Of a stretch of 64,000 nucleotides of DNA, positions 1 through 8,113 are shown piece by piece. The DNA is from Nitrososphaerota archaeon. GTDB lineage: Archaea > Thermoproteota > Nitrososphaeria > Nitrososphaerales > UBA183. The stretch covers positions 62,001 through 126,000 of the forward strand of contig JAFLZE010000002.1 of assembly GCA_029785685.1 (NCBI GenBank), read 5' to 3'. A model generated the notes under the pieces. It made no database searches, had not been told where the DNA came from, and was given only the letters and a program-made list of their open reading frames with translations. The translations under genes and the position numbers were made by a program. How positions within the stretch are numbered: the stretch's first letter is position 1; every line of letters begins with the position of its first letter.

Positions 1-1
1 A

Positions 2-1279
2 GAGAAGGCAAGGGATCTAGATGACATGGAGGAAGGAATCGTACGGGTACTAAGGAGGAGCATCGACTACTTCCTGAAGATTCCACCGGAGCTGGTAGAC
101 GAGATCCAGAGAGAGACCACGGAGGCGACTGTCGTGTGGCGGACCGCGCGCGAGAAGTCCGACTTCAAAATCTTCAAGCCTCACCTTGAGAGAATAGTCG
201 AACTCGAGAGGAAGGTAGCAGACAAACTAGGCTATGAGAAGCACCCGTACAACGCGCTGCTCGACCTCTACGAAGAGGGCTTTACGGTGAGTGACGCCGA
301 CAGGGTCTACTCGGTGTTGATACCGGAGAGCAAGAGGCTCCTCAAGAAGGTGGCAGCAAACGGGGTGTACCCCTCGAGGCACCCGCTGGAGTCAGTCATC
401 TACGACGCTGCGGCCATGGGGAAGGTGAACGAAGAGGTCCTCAAGCTTCTGCAGATGCCCATGACTAGGTTCCGGATGGACGTCTCGACCCATCCGTTCA
501 CTACACAGATTGCGCCGGACGATGTGAGGATCACTACCAGATACGAGGGGAAGGACTTCAAGGCGTCTCTCTATTCGACAGTCCATGAAAGCGGCCATGC
601 GATCTACGGGCTGGGGCTCGGCCCGAAGCTTGCATACACGCCTGTCGCCGACGGGGCATCATATGGGATACATGAGTCCCAGTCGAGGTTCTGGGAGAAT
701 GTCGTGGGGAGGAGCAGAGGATTCGTCAAACTAGTGCGCCCCATGCTGAAACAGAATCTTCCGTTCGTAGAGAAGTACGATGCGGAGCAGCTCTACCTAT
801 ACTTCAACACGGTCAGGAAGAGCTTCATCAGGGTGGACGCAGATGAGCTGACCTACAACTTCCATACTGCAGTAAGGTATGAAGTTGAGAAGAAGATAAT
901 CGGAGGCGAAGTGGCGGTTGCAGAAGTCCCGGAGGTCTGGAACGACACCTTCGAGAGCTACCTAGGGATTCGGCCTAAGGACGACGCCGAGGGCGCACTC
1001 CAGGACGTGCACTGGAGTGGGGGCTCCTTCGGCTACTTCGCCACATACACTCTAGGTAACATTGTGGCAGCCATGATATGGCACGAGATGGGGAGAGGCG
1101 CGCTCGTAAAGGAAGCACTGAGCGGGAGCGACATCGGAGCACTCAAGAAGTGGCTTGGGTCCAAAATCCACAGGTTTGGGGCGATATACCCTCCCAAGGA
1201 GCTTCAGGAGAGAGTGTTCGGGGAGTCCTACAAGGCAGAAAAGCTGTTGGCCTATCTGAATCAGAAATTCCTCGACTGA
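2..1279 (+). CDS. Carboxypeptidase Taq-like M32 metallopeptidase, 5' end cut by window edge
   Basis: Zinc carboxypeptidase of the M32 (Taq) family, which removes C-terminal residues from peptides in the cytoplasm. The zinc motif HESGH is encoded at about 584-598, and the family's downstream HESQ motif with the third ligand Glu lies near 671-682. The reading frame stays open to base 2, and the region before the ATG at 26 already aligns with internal family sequence. The gene therefore begins outside the window, and roughly 60-80 residues of the usual ~500 are missing. The ATG at 26 is unlikely to be the true start. No lesion is seen in the visible part. Confidence 0.9.
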   Translation, partial: EKARDLDDMEEGIVRVLRRSIDYFLKIPPELVDEIQRETTEATVVWRTAREKSDFKIFKPHLERIVELERKVADKLGYEKHPYNALLDLYEEGFTVSDADRVYSVLIPESKRLLKKVAANGVYPSRHPLESVIYDAAAMGKVNEEVLKLLQMPMTRFRMDVSTHPFTTQIAPDDVRITTRYEGKDFKASLYSTVHESGHAIYGLGLGPKLAYTPVADGASYGIHESQSRFWENVVGRSRGFVKLVRPMLKQNLPFVEKYDAEQLYLYFNTVRKSFIRVDADELTYNFHTAVRYEVEKKIIGGEVAVAEVPEVWNDTFESYLGIRPKDDAEGALQDVHWSGGSFGYFATYTLGNIVAAMIWHEMGRGALVKEALSGSDIGALKKWLGSKIHRFGAIYPPKELQERVFGESYKAEKLLAYLNQKFLD

Positions 1280-1345
1280 CCTGGGTGGACGACCGTGCTC
1301 CCAATGGGCGGGCGTGGACCACTTTGCGAGAGGGCAAGCGTCAAT

Positions 1346-1353
1346 TTTATATA
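1346..1353 (+). promoter_or_regulatory. TATA box of the Hsp20 gene
   Basis: The AT-rich block tttatata lies 38-45 bp before the ATG at 1391, in otherwise GC-rich DNA. A TSS about 25 bp downstream gives a short leader carrying an aaggtg Shine-Dalgarno at 1380-1385. Archaeal heat-shock promoters often carry repressor sites here; a second AT-rich tract (gatatacc, 1371-1378) follows, but I cannot assign it. Confidence 0.6.
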
Positions 1354-1390
1354 GATATACCACATTGGGTGATATACCAAAGGTGAAAAA

Positions 1391-1891
1391 ATGACAGACA
1401 AAAATAGGAAAGAGAAGCCCACCAGAGACGACGAATTCGATTCCACAGCGCTAGCGCCGCTTGGGTTTAATGTGCCAAAAATGCTACATGAATTCATGAA
1501 GCCTTTCGACGAGCTCATTGGAGCGTCACTCAAGTCGTTCGGTTCGCCTTGGGCCGAACTCGGTGAACCTAGCATCGACATTCAGGACAGAGGAGACCAC
1601 TACGTGGTCACAGCAGAGCTCCCAGGATTTGACAAGAAGGACGTCGAAGTCAGCGTAAGCGACAACACCCTCGAACTGAGAGGGGAGAAAAGGACGGAGA
1701 ATGAGAGCGAAGAAGGAGGAGTAAGCCAGGCGCTGAGTTCGAGTTCCTACTTGCAGAGACGTGTGAATCTCCCCGACTTGGTCGTCTCAGAGAAAGTCAG
1801 TGGGACAATGAACAATGGCGTCCTCGAGCTGAGACTCCCTAAGCGGGAGCCGAAGGCCCAAGAAGGGTCCAGAAAGGTAGATCTGAAGTAG
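1391..1891 (+). CDS. hsp20: Small heat shock protein, Hsp20/alpha-crystallin family
   Basis: An ATP-independent holdase chaperone that forms oligomers binding unfolding proteins in the cytoplasm. The 166 residues hold a polar N-terminal arm and an alpha-crystallin domain at about residues 55-150. This domain has the typical stretch 'DRGDHYVVTAELPGFDKKDV', the ELRGEK strand and a GVLELRLPK end. An IxI-like C-terminal motif is not evident. The ATG start is supported by an aaggtg ribosome-binding site 5 bases upstream and a TATA box. The gene is monocistronic, with the ArsR-type regulator following after a short gap. Confidence 0.95.
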   Translation: MTDKNRKEKPTRDDEFDSTALAPLGFNVPKMLHEFMKPFDELIGASLKSFGSPWAELGEPSIDIQDRGDHYVVTAELPGFDKKDVEVSVSDNTLELRGEKRTENESEEGGVSQALSSSSYLQRRVNLPDLVVSEKVSGTMNNGVLELRLPKREPKAQEGSRKVDLK

Positions 1892-1928
1892 GGGACGCCC
1901 TACCTTCTTCTTGATTCGGCGAGACAGA

Positions 1929-2585
1929 ATGGAAAGCGAGGAACTCGACAGGCTCCTTCAGGTCATGGAAAACCCTGTCCGGAGGAGAATCATCAGACGG
2001 CTGAGCCAGGAGCCCGCATATGCGCTCCAGCTGTCCAAAGAGCTGGGCCTCGGCCAGTCTCTGATTGCCAAACACATGGATGTAATGGAGAGGGCGGGCC
2101 TGGTCACTTCTGTGGTAAGAGACGCGAGGAGCGGCCCCAAAGGGAAGAGGTGGTACTCCCTGTCAAGAACCGTCTCGATTAGGATGGACCTCGGTCCCAA
2201 CCTCTTCATGGAAAGTGGAACGACGTTCAAGACAGGACTTGAGCGGCCAGAGATGGTTGGGCGCCTGAAGAAGCGGATTGGGGATGCTGCGCGGAGGGAG
2301 GACGACGGCGAGAAGCTCACGATCTTATCTGAGGTCCTGAATGGCGTTGACGAAAGGATGGAAGAGATCGAGGGTGAGCGGACCGGTCTCCTAGAAGTCA
2401 GGGACCTTGCTATGCGCGAAGCCGCCATTGTGGCGAGCAGGTTCGAAGAGCTGGACACGCGGAAGGTCCTGCATCACATCCTTGACGAGCACGACAGAGA
2501 GGTGGCCCACATCTCTGAGGCGCTCAACCTGAGGGAGTATGCTGTCAGGTCTATCCTCGAGGAGCTGAAGGAGTTTCTCGAGTGA
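1929..2585 (+). CDS. ArsR-type winged-helix transcriptional regulator with C-terminal helical region
   Basis: DNA-binding regulator of 218 residues. The first ~85 residues form an ArsR-like winged helix: MENPVRRRIIRRL, the recognition helix around LGQSLIAKHMDVMERAGL and a wing with GPKGKRWYSL. The rest is charged and helical and ends in a second HTH-like segment around 'HDREVAHISEALNLREYAVR'. No metal-binding Cys cluster is visible, so metal sensing is not supported. I prefer the ATG at 1929; an in-frame TTG at 1911 would add six residues. It lies just upstream of a thioredoxin gene on the same strand, so redox regulation is possible but only inferred. Confidence 0.8.
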   Translation: MESEELDRLLQVMENPVRRRIIRRLSQEPAYALQLSKELGLGQSLIAKHMDVMERAGLVTSVVRDARSGPKGKRWYSLSRTVSIRMDLGPNLFMESGTTFKTGLERPEMVGRLKKRIGDAARREDDGEKLTILSEVLNGVDERMEEIEGERTGLLEVRDLAMREAAIVASRFEELDTRKVLHHILDEHDREVAHISEALNLREYAVRSILEELKEFLE

Positions 2586-2668
2586 CCTTAGTCCTGGGCG
2601 CTCACCGGCGGCTGCCGGCTGTATGCCTAAATCCACCTGCCTCTGGTGTGTTGCCAAGTGATTGATGT

Positions 2669-3109
2669 TTGACGTTCGACGATGAAGTGCAGAAAATCAA
2701 CGAGAAGCGGTTCGAAGAGATGCTGAAACGAACGAAACCCCAGGCAGGCAATGCCGTGGATGACGGAAAACCTATCGAATTGACAGACGCCAACTTCCGC
2801 GAAGCGTTGGGCAGGCACCCGGTGGTGGTCGTAGACTTCTGGGCTCCCTGGTGCGGTCCGTGCAGGATGGTGTCCCCCGTGCTGGAGGAACTCGCGTCTG
2901 AGATGGTGGGCAAAGTCACTTTCGGGAAGCTGAACGTTGACGACAACCCGCTGACCTCTCAGCAGTTCGGGATCCAAGGAATCCCGACGATCATGGTCTT
3001 CAAGGACGGCGAACCTGTGGACGGTCTGGTTGGCGCCGCACCGAAGCACATGATCGAGGCTAGGATTAGGCCATACGCCTCGGAAACGAAAGGCTCACCC
3101 TACCAGTGA
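2669..3109 (+). CDS. trxA: Thioredoxin
   Basis: Cytoplasmic dithiol-disulfide oxidoreductase. The active site W61-C-G-P-C65 and the cis-Pro segment GIPTIMVF place it firmly in the thioredoxin family. The protein is 146 residues. An N-terminal extension of about 35 charged residues precedes the thioredoxin fold, longer than the ~105-residue core. The start is TTG; the next in-frame ATG (2720) would also retain the fold. It follows the ArsR-type regulator by 83 bp and runs convergent with the HTH_10 regulator, whose stop is 7 bp away. Confidence 0.93.
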   Translation: MTFDDEVQKINEKRFEEMLKRTKPQAGNAVDDGKPIELTDANFREALGRHPVVVVDFWAPWCGPCRMVSPVLEELASEMVGKVTFGKLNVDDNPLTSQQFGIQGIPTIMVFKDGEPVDGLVGAAPKHMIEARIRPYASETKGSPYQ

Positions 3110-3116
3110 AAACTGG

Positions 3117-3818
3117 CTAGCCTTCTTGGGATGTCACGTAAGCTAGCCGCGCATACGGCCTGACTGCTTGCAATATCTTCAGCTCAGCCTTCCTGAGGTG
3201 TTCTTCGTAGGTCGACCTCCTCATCCCCTGCTTCGCCGCAATCTGATCCATGGTCGCACCCTTGGGCATTCCGTAGTAGCCCATCTGCAGGGCGACGATG
3301 AACGCTTCGAGTTGCTTCTTCGTCAGAGTCCCCAGGAACTGGTCGACGGGTACGGTGATGGCTCCCCTCGCAGATTCCCTTGGCACCACTGATTTGCTCT
3401 CGATCTCTACCTTGGAGACCCGCGAGAGGGCGTTTAGGGCGCCACTCAGGGCATCTTTGGTGAAGGCCAGCAGGCGGCAGTACTCAAACCCTCCACGGTA
3501 GGTGACGGGCATGACCGGTATGCATTCAGCCCACTCGATTATGGCGACTGTGGAGTTCTCCGTGGCGCACTTACATCCGATCACCGCTTCCATGTTCCTG
3601 GAAGAGTATCGGTTGAACTTGATTAGGCGGGCGCCCAGTGACTTCAGCAGCGTGCCTAGGGCGGGTTCTAGTTTCTCAGCGTCCTCTTCTTTGGAGACTT
3701 GGAACTCCAAGATGTCAACCTGTAAGTTGCACCATCTTTGAATCCCAACCCCCGGGAAGAGTTTGGAGAAGTTGCAGAAAGGGAGAGAATGCTCCAGCCT
3801 CAGCGATACGTCGAACAT
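3117..3818 (-). CDS. HTH_10 (bacterio-opsin activator-type) transcriptional regulator
   Basis: A 233-residue regulator. Residues ~168-225 form an HTH_10 domain (LTKKQLEAFIVAL, GYYGMPKGATMDQIAAKQG, RRSTYEEHLRKAELKIL), as in haloarchaeal Bat-like proteins. The N-terminal ~160 residues are a putative sensor region with several Cys; no known domain can be named with certainty. The ATG is preceded by a box-A-like catttag about 25 bp upstream, bracketed by a 9-bp inverted repeat (separate entry). This suggests leaderless transcription and autoregulation. Confidence 0.85.
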   Translation of the reverse strand: MFDVSLRLEHSLPFCNFSKLFPGVGIQRWCNLQVDILEFQVSKEEDAEKLEPALGTLLKSLGARLIKFNRYSSRNMEAVIGCKCATENSTVAIIEWAECIPVMPVTYRGGFEYCRLLAFTKDALSGALNALSRVSKVEIESKSVVPRESARGAITVPVDQFLGTLTKKQLEAFIVALQMGYYGMPKGATMDQIAAKQGMRRSTYEEHLRKAELKILQAVRPYARLAYVTSQEG

Positions 3819-3830
3819 GCGAGCGCTTCA

Positions 3831-3873
3831 GCGAGGCTTCGCTAAATGGTTTCCATACTGAAGTAAGCCTCGC
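3831..3873 (-). promoter_or_regulatory. Inverted repeat bracketing the TATA box of the HTH_10 regulator
   Basis: gcgaggctt (3831-3839) and aagcctcgc (3865-3873) are perfect 9-bp inverted arms 25 bp apart. Between them, on the minus strand, lies the box-A-like catttag, correctly placed for the ATG at 3818. A second small palindrome (atggtttccat) is also in the spacer. The layout suits an operator at which bound protein would occlude TBP. Self-binding by the neighbouring regulator is inferred. Confidence 0.4.
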
Positions 3874-3958
3874 AAGCCAAAGTCTGTCGTGCACGCCCGA
3901 TTCATCTTCAGGGCCAACCGTCGCCATGGAGCCCCGGCGCCGGCGGCGTTGTCCAGCC

Positions 3959-4369
3959 CTAGCTGAGCCTGGAAGCCGGACTCCTCTCTTCAGGAAACAA
4001 GTCTGCGTATGAAGGCAGAGCTCTGCCAGGCTCGTCTGTGACAGGTCCTCGCTCTTCCCCCCACATAGCTTCGGGTGGGAAAGGCCGTGACTCTAGGCCA
4101 GCGAGTGTCATCCTTAGCCAGGCTACAGACATTGTCTGCCCCTGATACCAGCCGCCGTTCTCTATGGCGATTCCCAGTACGGCTTTGTAGTACTCTTTCA
4201 TGCTGACGTCGTTCGTACCCCCTACACCGGTCGGTTTCGGCGTCGTAAGCAAGACTGCCGCTCCGTCATGGAACTCGGGGCTACCTGAAATCTCAGGTTT
4301 GAGTTCCTGGTCTGTGCTCCAAACGTATTCGACGTCCCCTGAGAGCATCCGCCTAAGTCCGCCAATCAT
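3959..4369 (-). CDS. Hypothetical protein
   Basis: A 136-residue reading frame that I do not recognise. It is acidic to neutral, has no hydrophobic segment long enough for a membrane helix and no Cys pair. The internal text (KEYYKAVLGIAIENGGWYQG) looks like folded protein rather than antisense noise. A caaaaac box lies ~25 bp before the ATG at 4369. It sits alone between the HTH_10 regulator and threonine dehydratase, all on the minus strand. Confidence 0.5.
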   Translation of the reverse strand: MIGGLRRMLSGDVEYVWSTDQELKPEISGSPEFHDGAAVLLTTPKPTGVGGTNDVSMKEYYKAVLGIAIENGGWYQGQTMSVAWLRMTLAGLESRPFPPEAMWGEERGPVTDEPGRALPSYADLFPEERSPASRLS

Positions 4370-4498
4370 GGCATGTGGTATCGTCGGGTGGGTTTTTGAA
4401 GCGGCAACTTTGAAAGTTCCAGCGGGCCCCGTTCAATCCCCTTGTACGGCACGGCTCGACGCTGTGGGACTGCACTGCTGCCTCTCCGCGCGCCCTTA

Positions 4499-5461
4499 TC
4501 AAGCCAGGACCTTTCTGAGGACGTCCCTGGAGACGTTTCCCCCAGAGACCACGAGGACGACCCTGCCACCGAGTCCTTCCTTGTTGGACAGCAGCGGCGC
4601 GAGGGTGGCTGCCCCCGAAGGCTCGGCGAAGATTCTTGCCTTGTTCACCATGACACTGGTGGCGCCCATTAGCTCCTCTTCTGAGACAGTCAGAGCGGCG
4701 TCGACATACTTCGAGCAGGCCAGATAGGTAAGCTCGCCCAGAGCTGAAGGGATGAGGCCATCGGCGATGGAGCCCGCTGGGTCGACGTGGACTATCCTCT
4801 TCGCGGAGAGGGCGGCGGTCAGCTTCGGTGCTACAGCAGGCTCTACCCCAACCACCCTGGCAGCCGCTCCCATCCCCTTCAGCCCTATTGAAACCCCAGA
4901 TATCAGACCCCCTCCGCCAACGGGAACAAGTACCGTGTCGAAGTCTGGCAACTGCTGCACGATTTCAAGACCGCAGGTCCCCTGACCTGCGATCACGTCG
5001 CGATCGTTGAATGGGTGTATGAAGGCTGACCCGTCTGTGCGCGCAATCTCTCTTGCCATGTCTTCGCGCTCTTCGCTGGACCGCCCCGCCTTGACCACGC
5101 TGGCTCCACAGTCCTCAATCGCCTCGATCTTTTCCTGAACGGCAGTCTCGGGTACGACTATCGTACACTTCTTGCCCAACAGTCGGGAACTGTACGCCAC
5201 CGCAATCCCGTGATTTCCGGATGACGCTGCGACCACGCTCCTTTCCTTCACCCTGGACACCTTGTTGTAGGCGCCCCTGATCTTGAAGACTTTGATGGGC
5301 TGGAAGCACTCCAGCTTGAGGAAGACCTGCTTCCCGGTCAGCCGCGACAGGGCAGTGGATTCGACCAGGGGCGTCCGGCTCGCCACGCCGGCAATCTGCC
5401 CGGAGGCGTCCTCGATTTCCTTGATGCCAGGTAGGCCGTCTTGGCCCAAGCTAGATGTCAC
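4499..5461 (-). CDS. ilvA: Threonine/serine dehydratase (PLP fold type II)
   Basis: PLP enzyme that deaminates threonine to 2-oxobutyrate (or serine to pyruvate). K60 in FKIRGAYNK is the Schiff-base lysine, SSGNHG (80-85) binds the substrate carboxylate, and GGGGLISG binds the cofactor phosphate. At 320 residues it lacks the C-terminal ACT-like regulatory domain of biosynthetic IlvA. It could therefore be a catabolic TdcB-like enzyme or a serine racemase-type homologue. The start is GTG. It is a single gene, with the small conserved ORF 5544-5798 upstream on the same strand. Confidence 0.88.
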   Translation of the reverse strand: MTSSLGQDGLPGIKEIEDASGQIAGVASRTPLVESTALSRLTGKQVFLKLECFQPIKVFKIRGAYNKVSRVKERSVVAASSGNHGIAVAYSSRLLGKKCTIVVPETAVQEKIEAIEDCGASVVKAGRSSEEREDMAREIARTDGSAFIHPFNDRDVIAGQGTCGLEIVQQLPDFDTVLVPVGGGGLISGVSIGLKGMGAAARVVGVEPAVAPKLTAALSAKRIVHVDPAGSIADGLIPSALGELTYLACSKYVDAALTVSEEELMGATSVMVNKARIFAEPSGAATLAPLLSNKEGLGGRVVLVVSGGNVSRDVLRKVLA

Positions 5462-5543
5462 CTGGTCGTCCGAATAGGATGCCGTACATGTTGCAGCTCA
5501 TCGTGCAATCAACCATATTTGGCCGGCGCGGCCGATAAGGGTT

Positions 5544-5798
5544 TCAGGAGGGCGTCTCGAATTCGACCTCGGAGTAGCCGAGGACCTGGGTAGAGTTCGA
5601 GTCTATCTTGACCTGGACCAGGTGAGGCTTGACCAACAGGACCCCGGAGGCGAGTTTGACGTTGGCCTTCACCGTCCAGTAGTCGCTTTCTTTCATGACC
5701 TCGATGAACTTCACCTTGCCGAGCCTCTTTCCGTACTTCCTCTGCAACCAAGACTTCGCCACTTGCTCGGCGTCATCGGTCGTTGCCAGCAGAGACAT
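5544..5798 (-). CDS. Small conserved-looking protein, function unknown
   Basis: An 84-residue soluble protein. Its N-terminal helix (AEQVAKSWLQRKYG) is followed by several alternating beta strands (YWTVKANVKLASGVLLVKPHLVQVKID, ending VLGYSEVEFETPS). This resembles a PepSY/cystatin-like half fold, but no family is assigned. The ATG has a strong ggaggg ribosome-binding site about 5 bases upstream, and a ctatag box lies ~30 bp back. Its codon use matches the neighbours. Confidence 0.65.
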   Translation of the reverse strand: MSLLATTDDAEQVAKSWLQRKYGKRLGKVKFIEVMKESDYWTVKANVKLASGVLLVKPHLVQVKIDSNSTQVLGYSEVEFETPS

Positions 5799-6011
5799 GC
5801 CCCTCCGAGTGGACCCGGAACCTATAGGGTCGGGTGAGTGATTGATTTGAACAACGTGTTAGAAAAACTGAACCGACATCATACAACGACCTGCTAACAG
5901 CCAGCCATGACAGAGGCTTAAACCTGGGCGGCGCCCTCTAGGCTTGGCTTGGAATCCGACGGGTTGCAGGCTCTGCGCGAAGAAGAGGCGAAGAACGTTT
6001 GGAGGGCCAGC

Positions 6012-6188
6012 TCAGCCCGTTATCGCTGAACTGACCTTGTTGGCTACGTCTGGGGAGACAGTCTGCATGTTGTGCGCGGCCTTGGCGTGCACGACTGCCA
6101 ACTGCATTACCTCGTCTCTCGACGAGACGCCATGCACCTCGAATCCACACTGCATGCCGATGTCTTTGCATTTGAATGCGTATGTCAA
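6012..6188 (-). CDS. DUF1059 family small protein (58 aa)
   Basis: A short gene in an otherwise empty interval. It translates to 58 residues beginning MTYAFKCKDIGMQCGFEV, with EVMQLAVVHAKAAHNM in the middle and ending SAITG. The C-x2-D-x-G-x2-C-x-F core and the later HAK-xx-H motif match the DUF1059 family, small proteins with conserved Cys and His of unknown function. The start is TTG at 6188; the frame is open upstream but the family N-terminus fits here. A box-A-like cttttac lies ~35 bp upstream. The conserved Cys/His suggest metal binding, an inference only. Confidence 0.75.
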   Translation of the reverse strand: MTYAFKCKDIGMQCGFEVHGVSSRDEVMQLAVVHAKAAHNMQTVSPDVANKVSSAITG

Positions 6189-6319
6189 GTCTTCTTCTAT
6201 CCTGATCTGGTCCCACTCCGGTAAAAGCGTTCAGCCGGTCCTTGCCGGCTGGCCCAGGTAGGCGCCTACTCGACGGCACGTGCATCCCATCCCCAGGGAT
6301 CCCGGGCAAGGCTCGGGTT

Positions 6320-6412
6320 TCATCGGTGTAGGAACAAGGCGTAGCCTGACGCCCGGGCTGTCTCCCGGTTGCGTTCGGATTCTCTCTTCCTCTCGTCGTT
6401 TTCGTCTGACAT
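6320..6412 (-). CDS. Possible very small ORF (30 aa), doubtful
   Basis: An ATG-initiated frame of 30 residues, MSDENDERKRESERNRETAR and ten more, strongly charged. A tatttag box lies ~25 bp upstream of the ATG, at the spacing seen for leaderless genes here. No family is recognised. It could be a genuine microprotein, the leftover 5' end of a decayed gene, or chance. Confidence 0.22.
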   Translation of the reverse strand: MSDENDERKRESERNRETARASGYALFLHR

Positions 6413-6480
6413 GGGCGCGAATTGGGTTCGCGATTCTAAATACTCAGGGCACGTGAAGTAATCACTTTATGTGAGTCGCC

Positions 6481-6487
6481 AATATAT
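6481..6487 (+). promoter_or_regulatory. TATA box of the bactofilin-like gene
   Basis: aatatat lies 25-31 bp before the ATG at 6512, so transcription should begin at or next to the start codon (leaderless). It faces the minus-strand small-gene region 5544-6412. Confidence 0.55.
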
Positions 6488-6511
6488 CACCACTATGCTG
6501 GCAAGGGTCTC

Positions 6512-7726
6512 ATGAGCGGATTCGAAGAAAGAGTTGAGCGTGGAAAGACGGCTACCATCTCAGAGGTGGATGGCGACCTGCTCCTCGAAGGCTCCACCTT
6601 GGTGCCCTCAGGAAAGAAGGTGGTGGTACACGGAACCCTCGTGGTCAGGAAGCGGTCTACGGTCAAAGGGAACCTAGCGGCGGACGAAGTGCGGGGAGAC
6701 GGAGATCTTCTGGTGGAGGGGGACCTGGAAGCCAGCGACATAAGGCTCGACGACGGCGCGAGCCTCGAGGTGAGAGGCGATCTCAGGGCCGACTACTTGG
6801 ATGTGCCTAACTCCGTCAGGATAGGCGGGAGGACCGAAGTGAATGATATGCGAGTTGGAGGGACGGTGGTGTTGACCGGCGACGCCAAAGTGGAAGACGT
6901 GAAAGTAGGAGGGACGCTGGAAGCGAAAGCGAAGCTGGAATCGGACGACGTGAGGGTTGGCGGGGCTCTCCAAGCCAAGACCCTGATCTGCGATGACATC
7001 CGGGTAGGTGGGAGCCTCCGTGCTGAGACCATCAGAGCGGAAGATGTGGACGTAGGAGGGACGATGGAGGTCTCCGGCGACGTGGAGATCGAGGATCTTG
7101 CGGTGGGAGGGACTGCCGTGGTGGGCGGCGGAGAGGTGGAGGACGTCAGAATCGGCGGAACCCTCAAGTCCACGGGAGGCCTGGCCTTTGAAGAGATACG
7201 CGTTGGAGGGCAACTCACCATCGACTCGGGGAAGGGGGAGAAAGTCTCTGTTGGAGGTATTCTGGAGGTAGCCAGAGACCTGAAACTCGAAGACCAGCTT
7301 TCGGTCGGAGGTAAGGCGAAGATCGGGGGAGCGGTGGAGGCGGGTTCCATAGGCGTGGGCGGGGAGCTGGAGGCAACGAGGGTGGTGGCAGATGAAAAGC
7401 TGGAGATTGGCGGAGGCCTTTCTGCCTCGGTAGGGTCCAGGGCCCAGGAGGTTGACATAGCCAGGAGAGCCAAGGTGAAAGGACCAATCGTAGGGGAGAC
7501 CGTCAGAATCAAGGAAAATGCCGAGGCGGAGGACATCTATGCAGAAAGCCTCTGGGCCGAAGCCGGCTGTTCTCTCAGGAGCGTCTACGTCAGGAGGGCC
7601 GAAGTCGGCAGGGGGTGCAAAATATCTGGAGTGCTGCAGTATACCGAAGCCGTCCGCCTGAGCAAAGATGTCAGCCTAGCCAGCCAGCCTGAGAAGGTCT
7701 CCGACCTTCCAAGCCCTCCGGTATGA
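6512..7726 (+). CDS. Bactofilin-like polymer-forming repeat protein
   Basis: A 404-residue protein built almost entirely of short repeats that predict a right-handed beta-helix. From about residue 117 there are twelve consecutive units of 16-18 residues, each opening with V/I-GG and ending in an acidic D/E-D-V/I-R step (DVRVGGTL is typical). The first ~110 residues hold looser copies. There is no signal peptide or membrane helix. Bactofilins polymerise into filaments in bacteria, and archaeal homologues exist; a structural or scaffold role is inferred. Its stop overlaps the start of the winged-helix gene (ATGA), so the two are co-translated. Confidence 0.75.
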   Translation: MSGFEERVERGKTATISEVDGDLLLEGSTLVPSGKKVVVHGTLVVRKRSTVKGNLAADEVRGDGDLLVEGDLEASDIRLDDGASLEVRGDLRADYLDVPNSVRIGGRTEVNDMRVGGTVVLTGDAKVEDVKVGGTLEAKAKLESDDVRVGGALQAKTLICDDIRVGGSLRAETIRAEDVDVGGTMEVSGDVEIEDLAVGGTAVVGGGEVEDVRIGGTLKSTGGLAFEEIRVGGQLTIDSGKGEKVSVGGILEVARDLKLEDQLSVGGKAKIGGAVEAGSIGVGGELEATRVVADEKLEIGGGLSASVGSRAQEVDIARRAKVKGPIVGETVRIKENAEAEDIYAESLWAEAGCSLRSVYVRRAEVGRGCKISGVLQYTEAVRLSKDVSLASQPEKVSDLPSPPV

Positions 7727-7998
7727 AGAAGGTCAAAAGGTCGAAGCTGGACATCTACAACTCCCTGCTTCGTGCCATGGACTCCTATGGCGGCTCGGGG
7801 CGGATAACCCATCTCTCATACGCGTCCAATACGCCCCTGGACAGGACGAAAAAGTATCTGCAATTCCTTGCAGACAAAGGGTTGCTCCGAGCGCAGGAAG
7901 GCGACGACGGAGTAGACTATATGATGACGCCCCGAGGATACGAGTTCCTAAGGGCCTATTCTGTGGTAGGAGCCCTTATCGAGGTCGAACGGGCGTAG
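7723..7998 (+). CDS. Winged-helix protein of the archaeal HTH_45 type
   Basis: A 91-residue protein consisting only of a winged helix: IYNSLLRAM, TPLDRTKKYLQFLADKGLL as the recognition region, a wing around DDGVDYMMTPRG and a final helix. Such small wHTH proteins (PF14947-like) are abundant in archaea. Its ATG overlaps the bactofilin-like stop by 4 bases, making a two-gene operon. It may regulate that operon, but no target site could be identified. Confidence 0.8.
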   Translation: MKKVKRSKLDIYNSLLRAMDSYGGSGRITHLSYASNTPLDRTKKYLQFLADKGLLRAQEGDDGVDYMMTPRGYEFLRAYSVVGALIEVERA

Positions 7999-8113
7999 CT
8001 GGGACGGAACCCCGGGGATGCTGGAGTAACACCGTAGTCAGGTTATCTGTAGTTGCGAAGGCTTAGGAGCCCCTGCGCCGGAGCGTGAAGACATAGCTTT
8101 GGACTCCGGATCG

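Noticed and set aside
6793..7536. Minus-strand frame opposite the bactofilin-like gene
   Set aside because: A Ser/Pro/Thr-rich mirror of the repeats, with no independent support.
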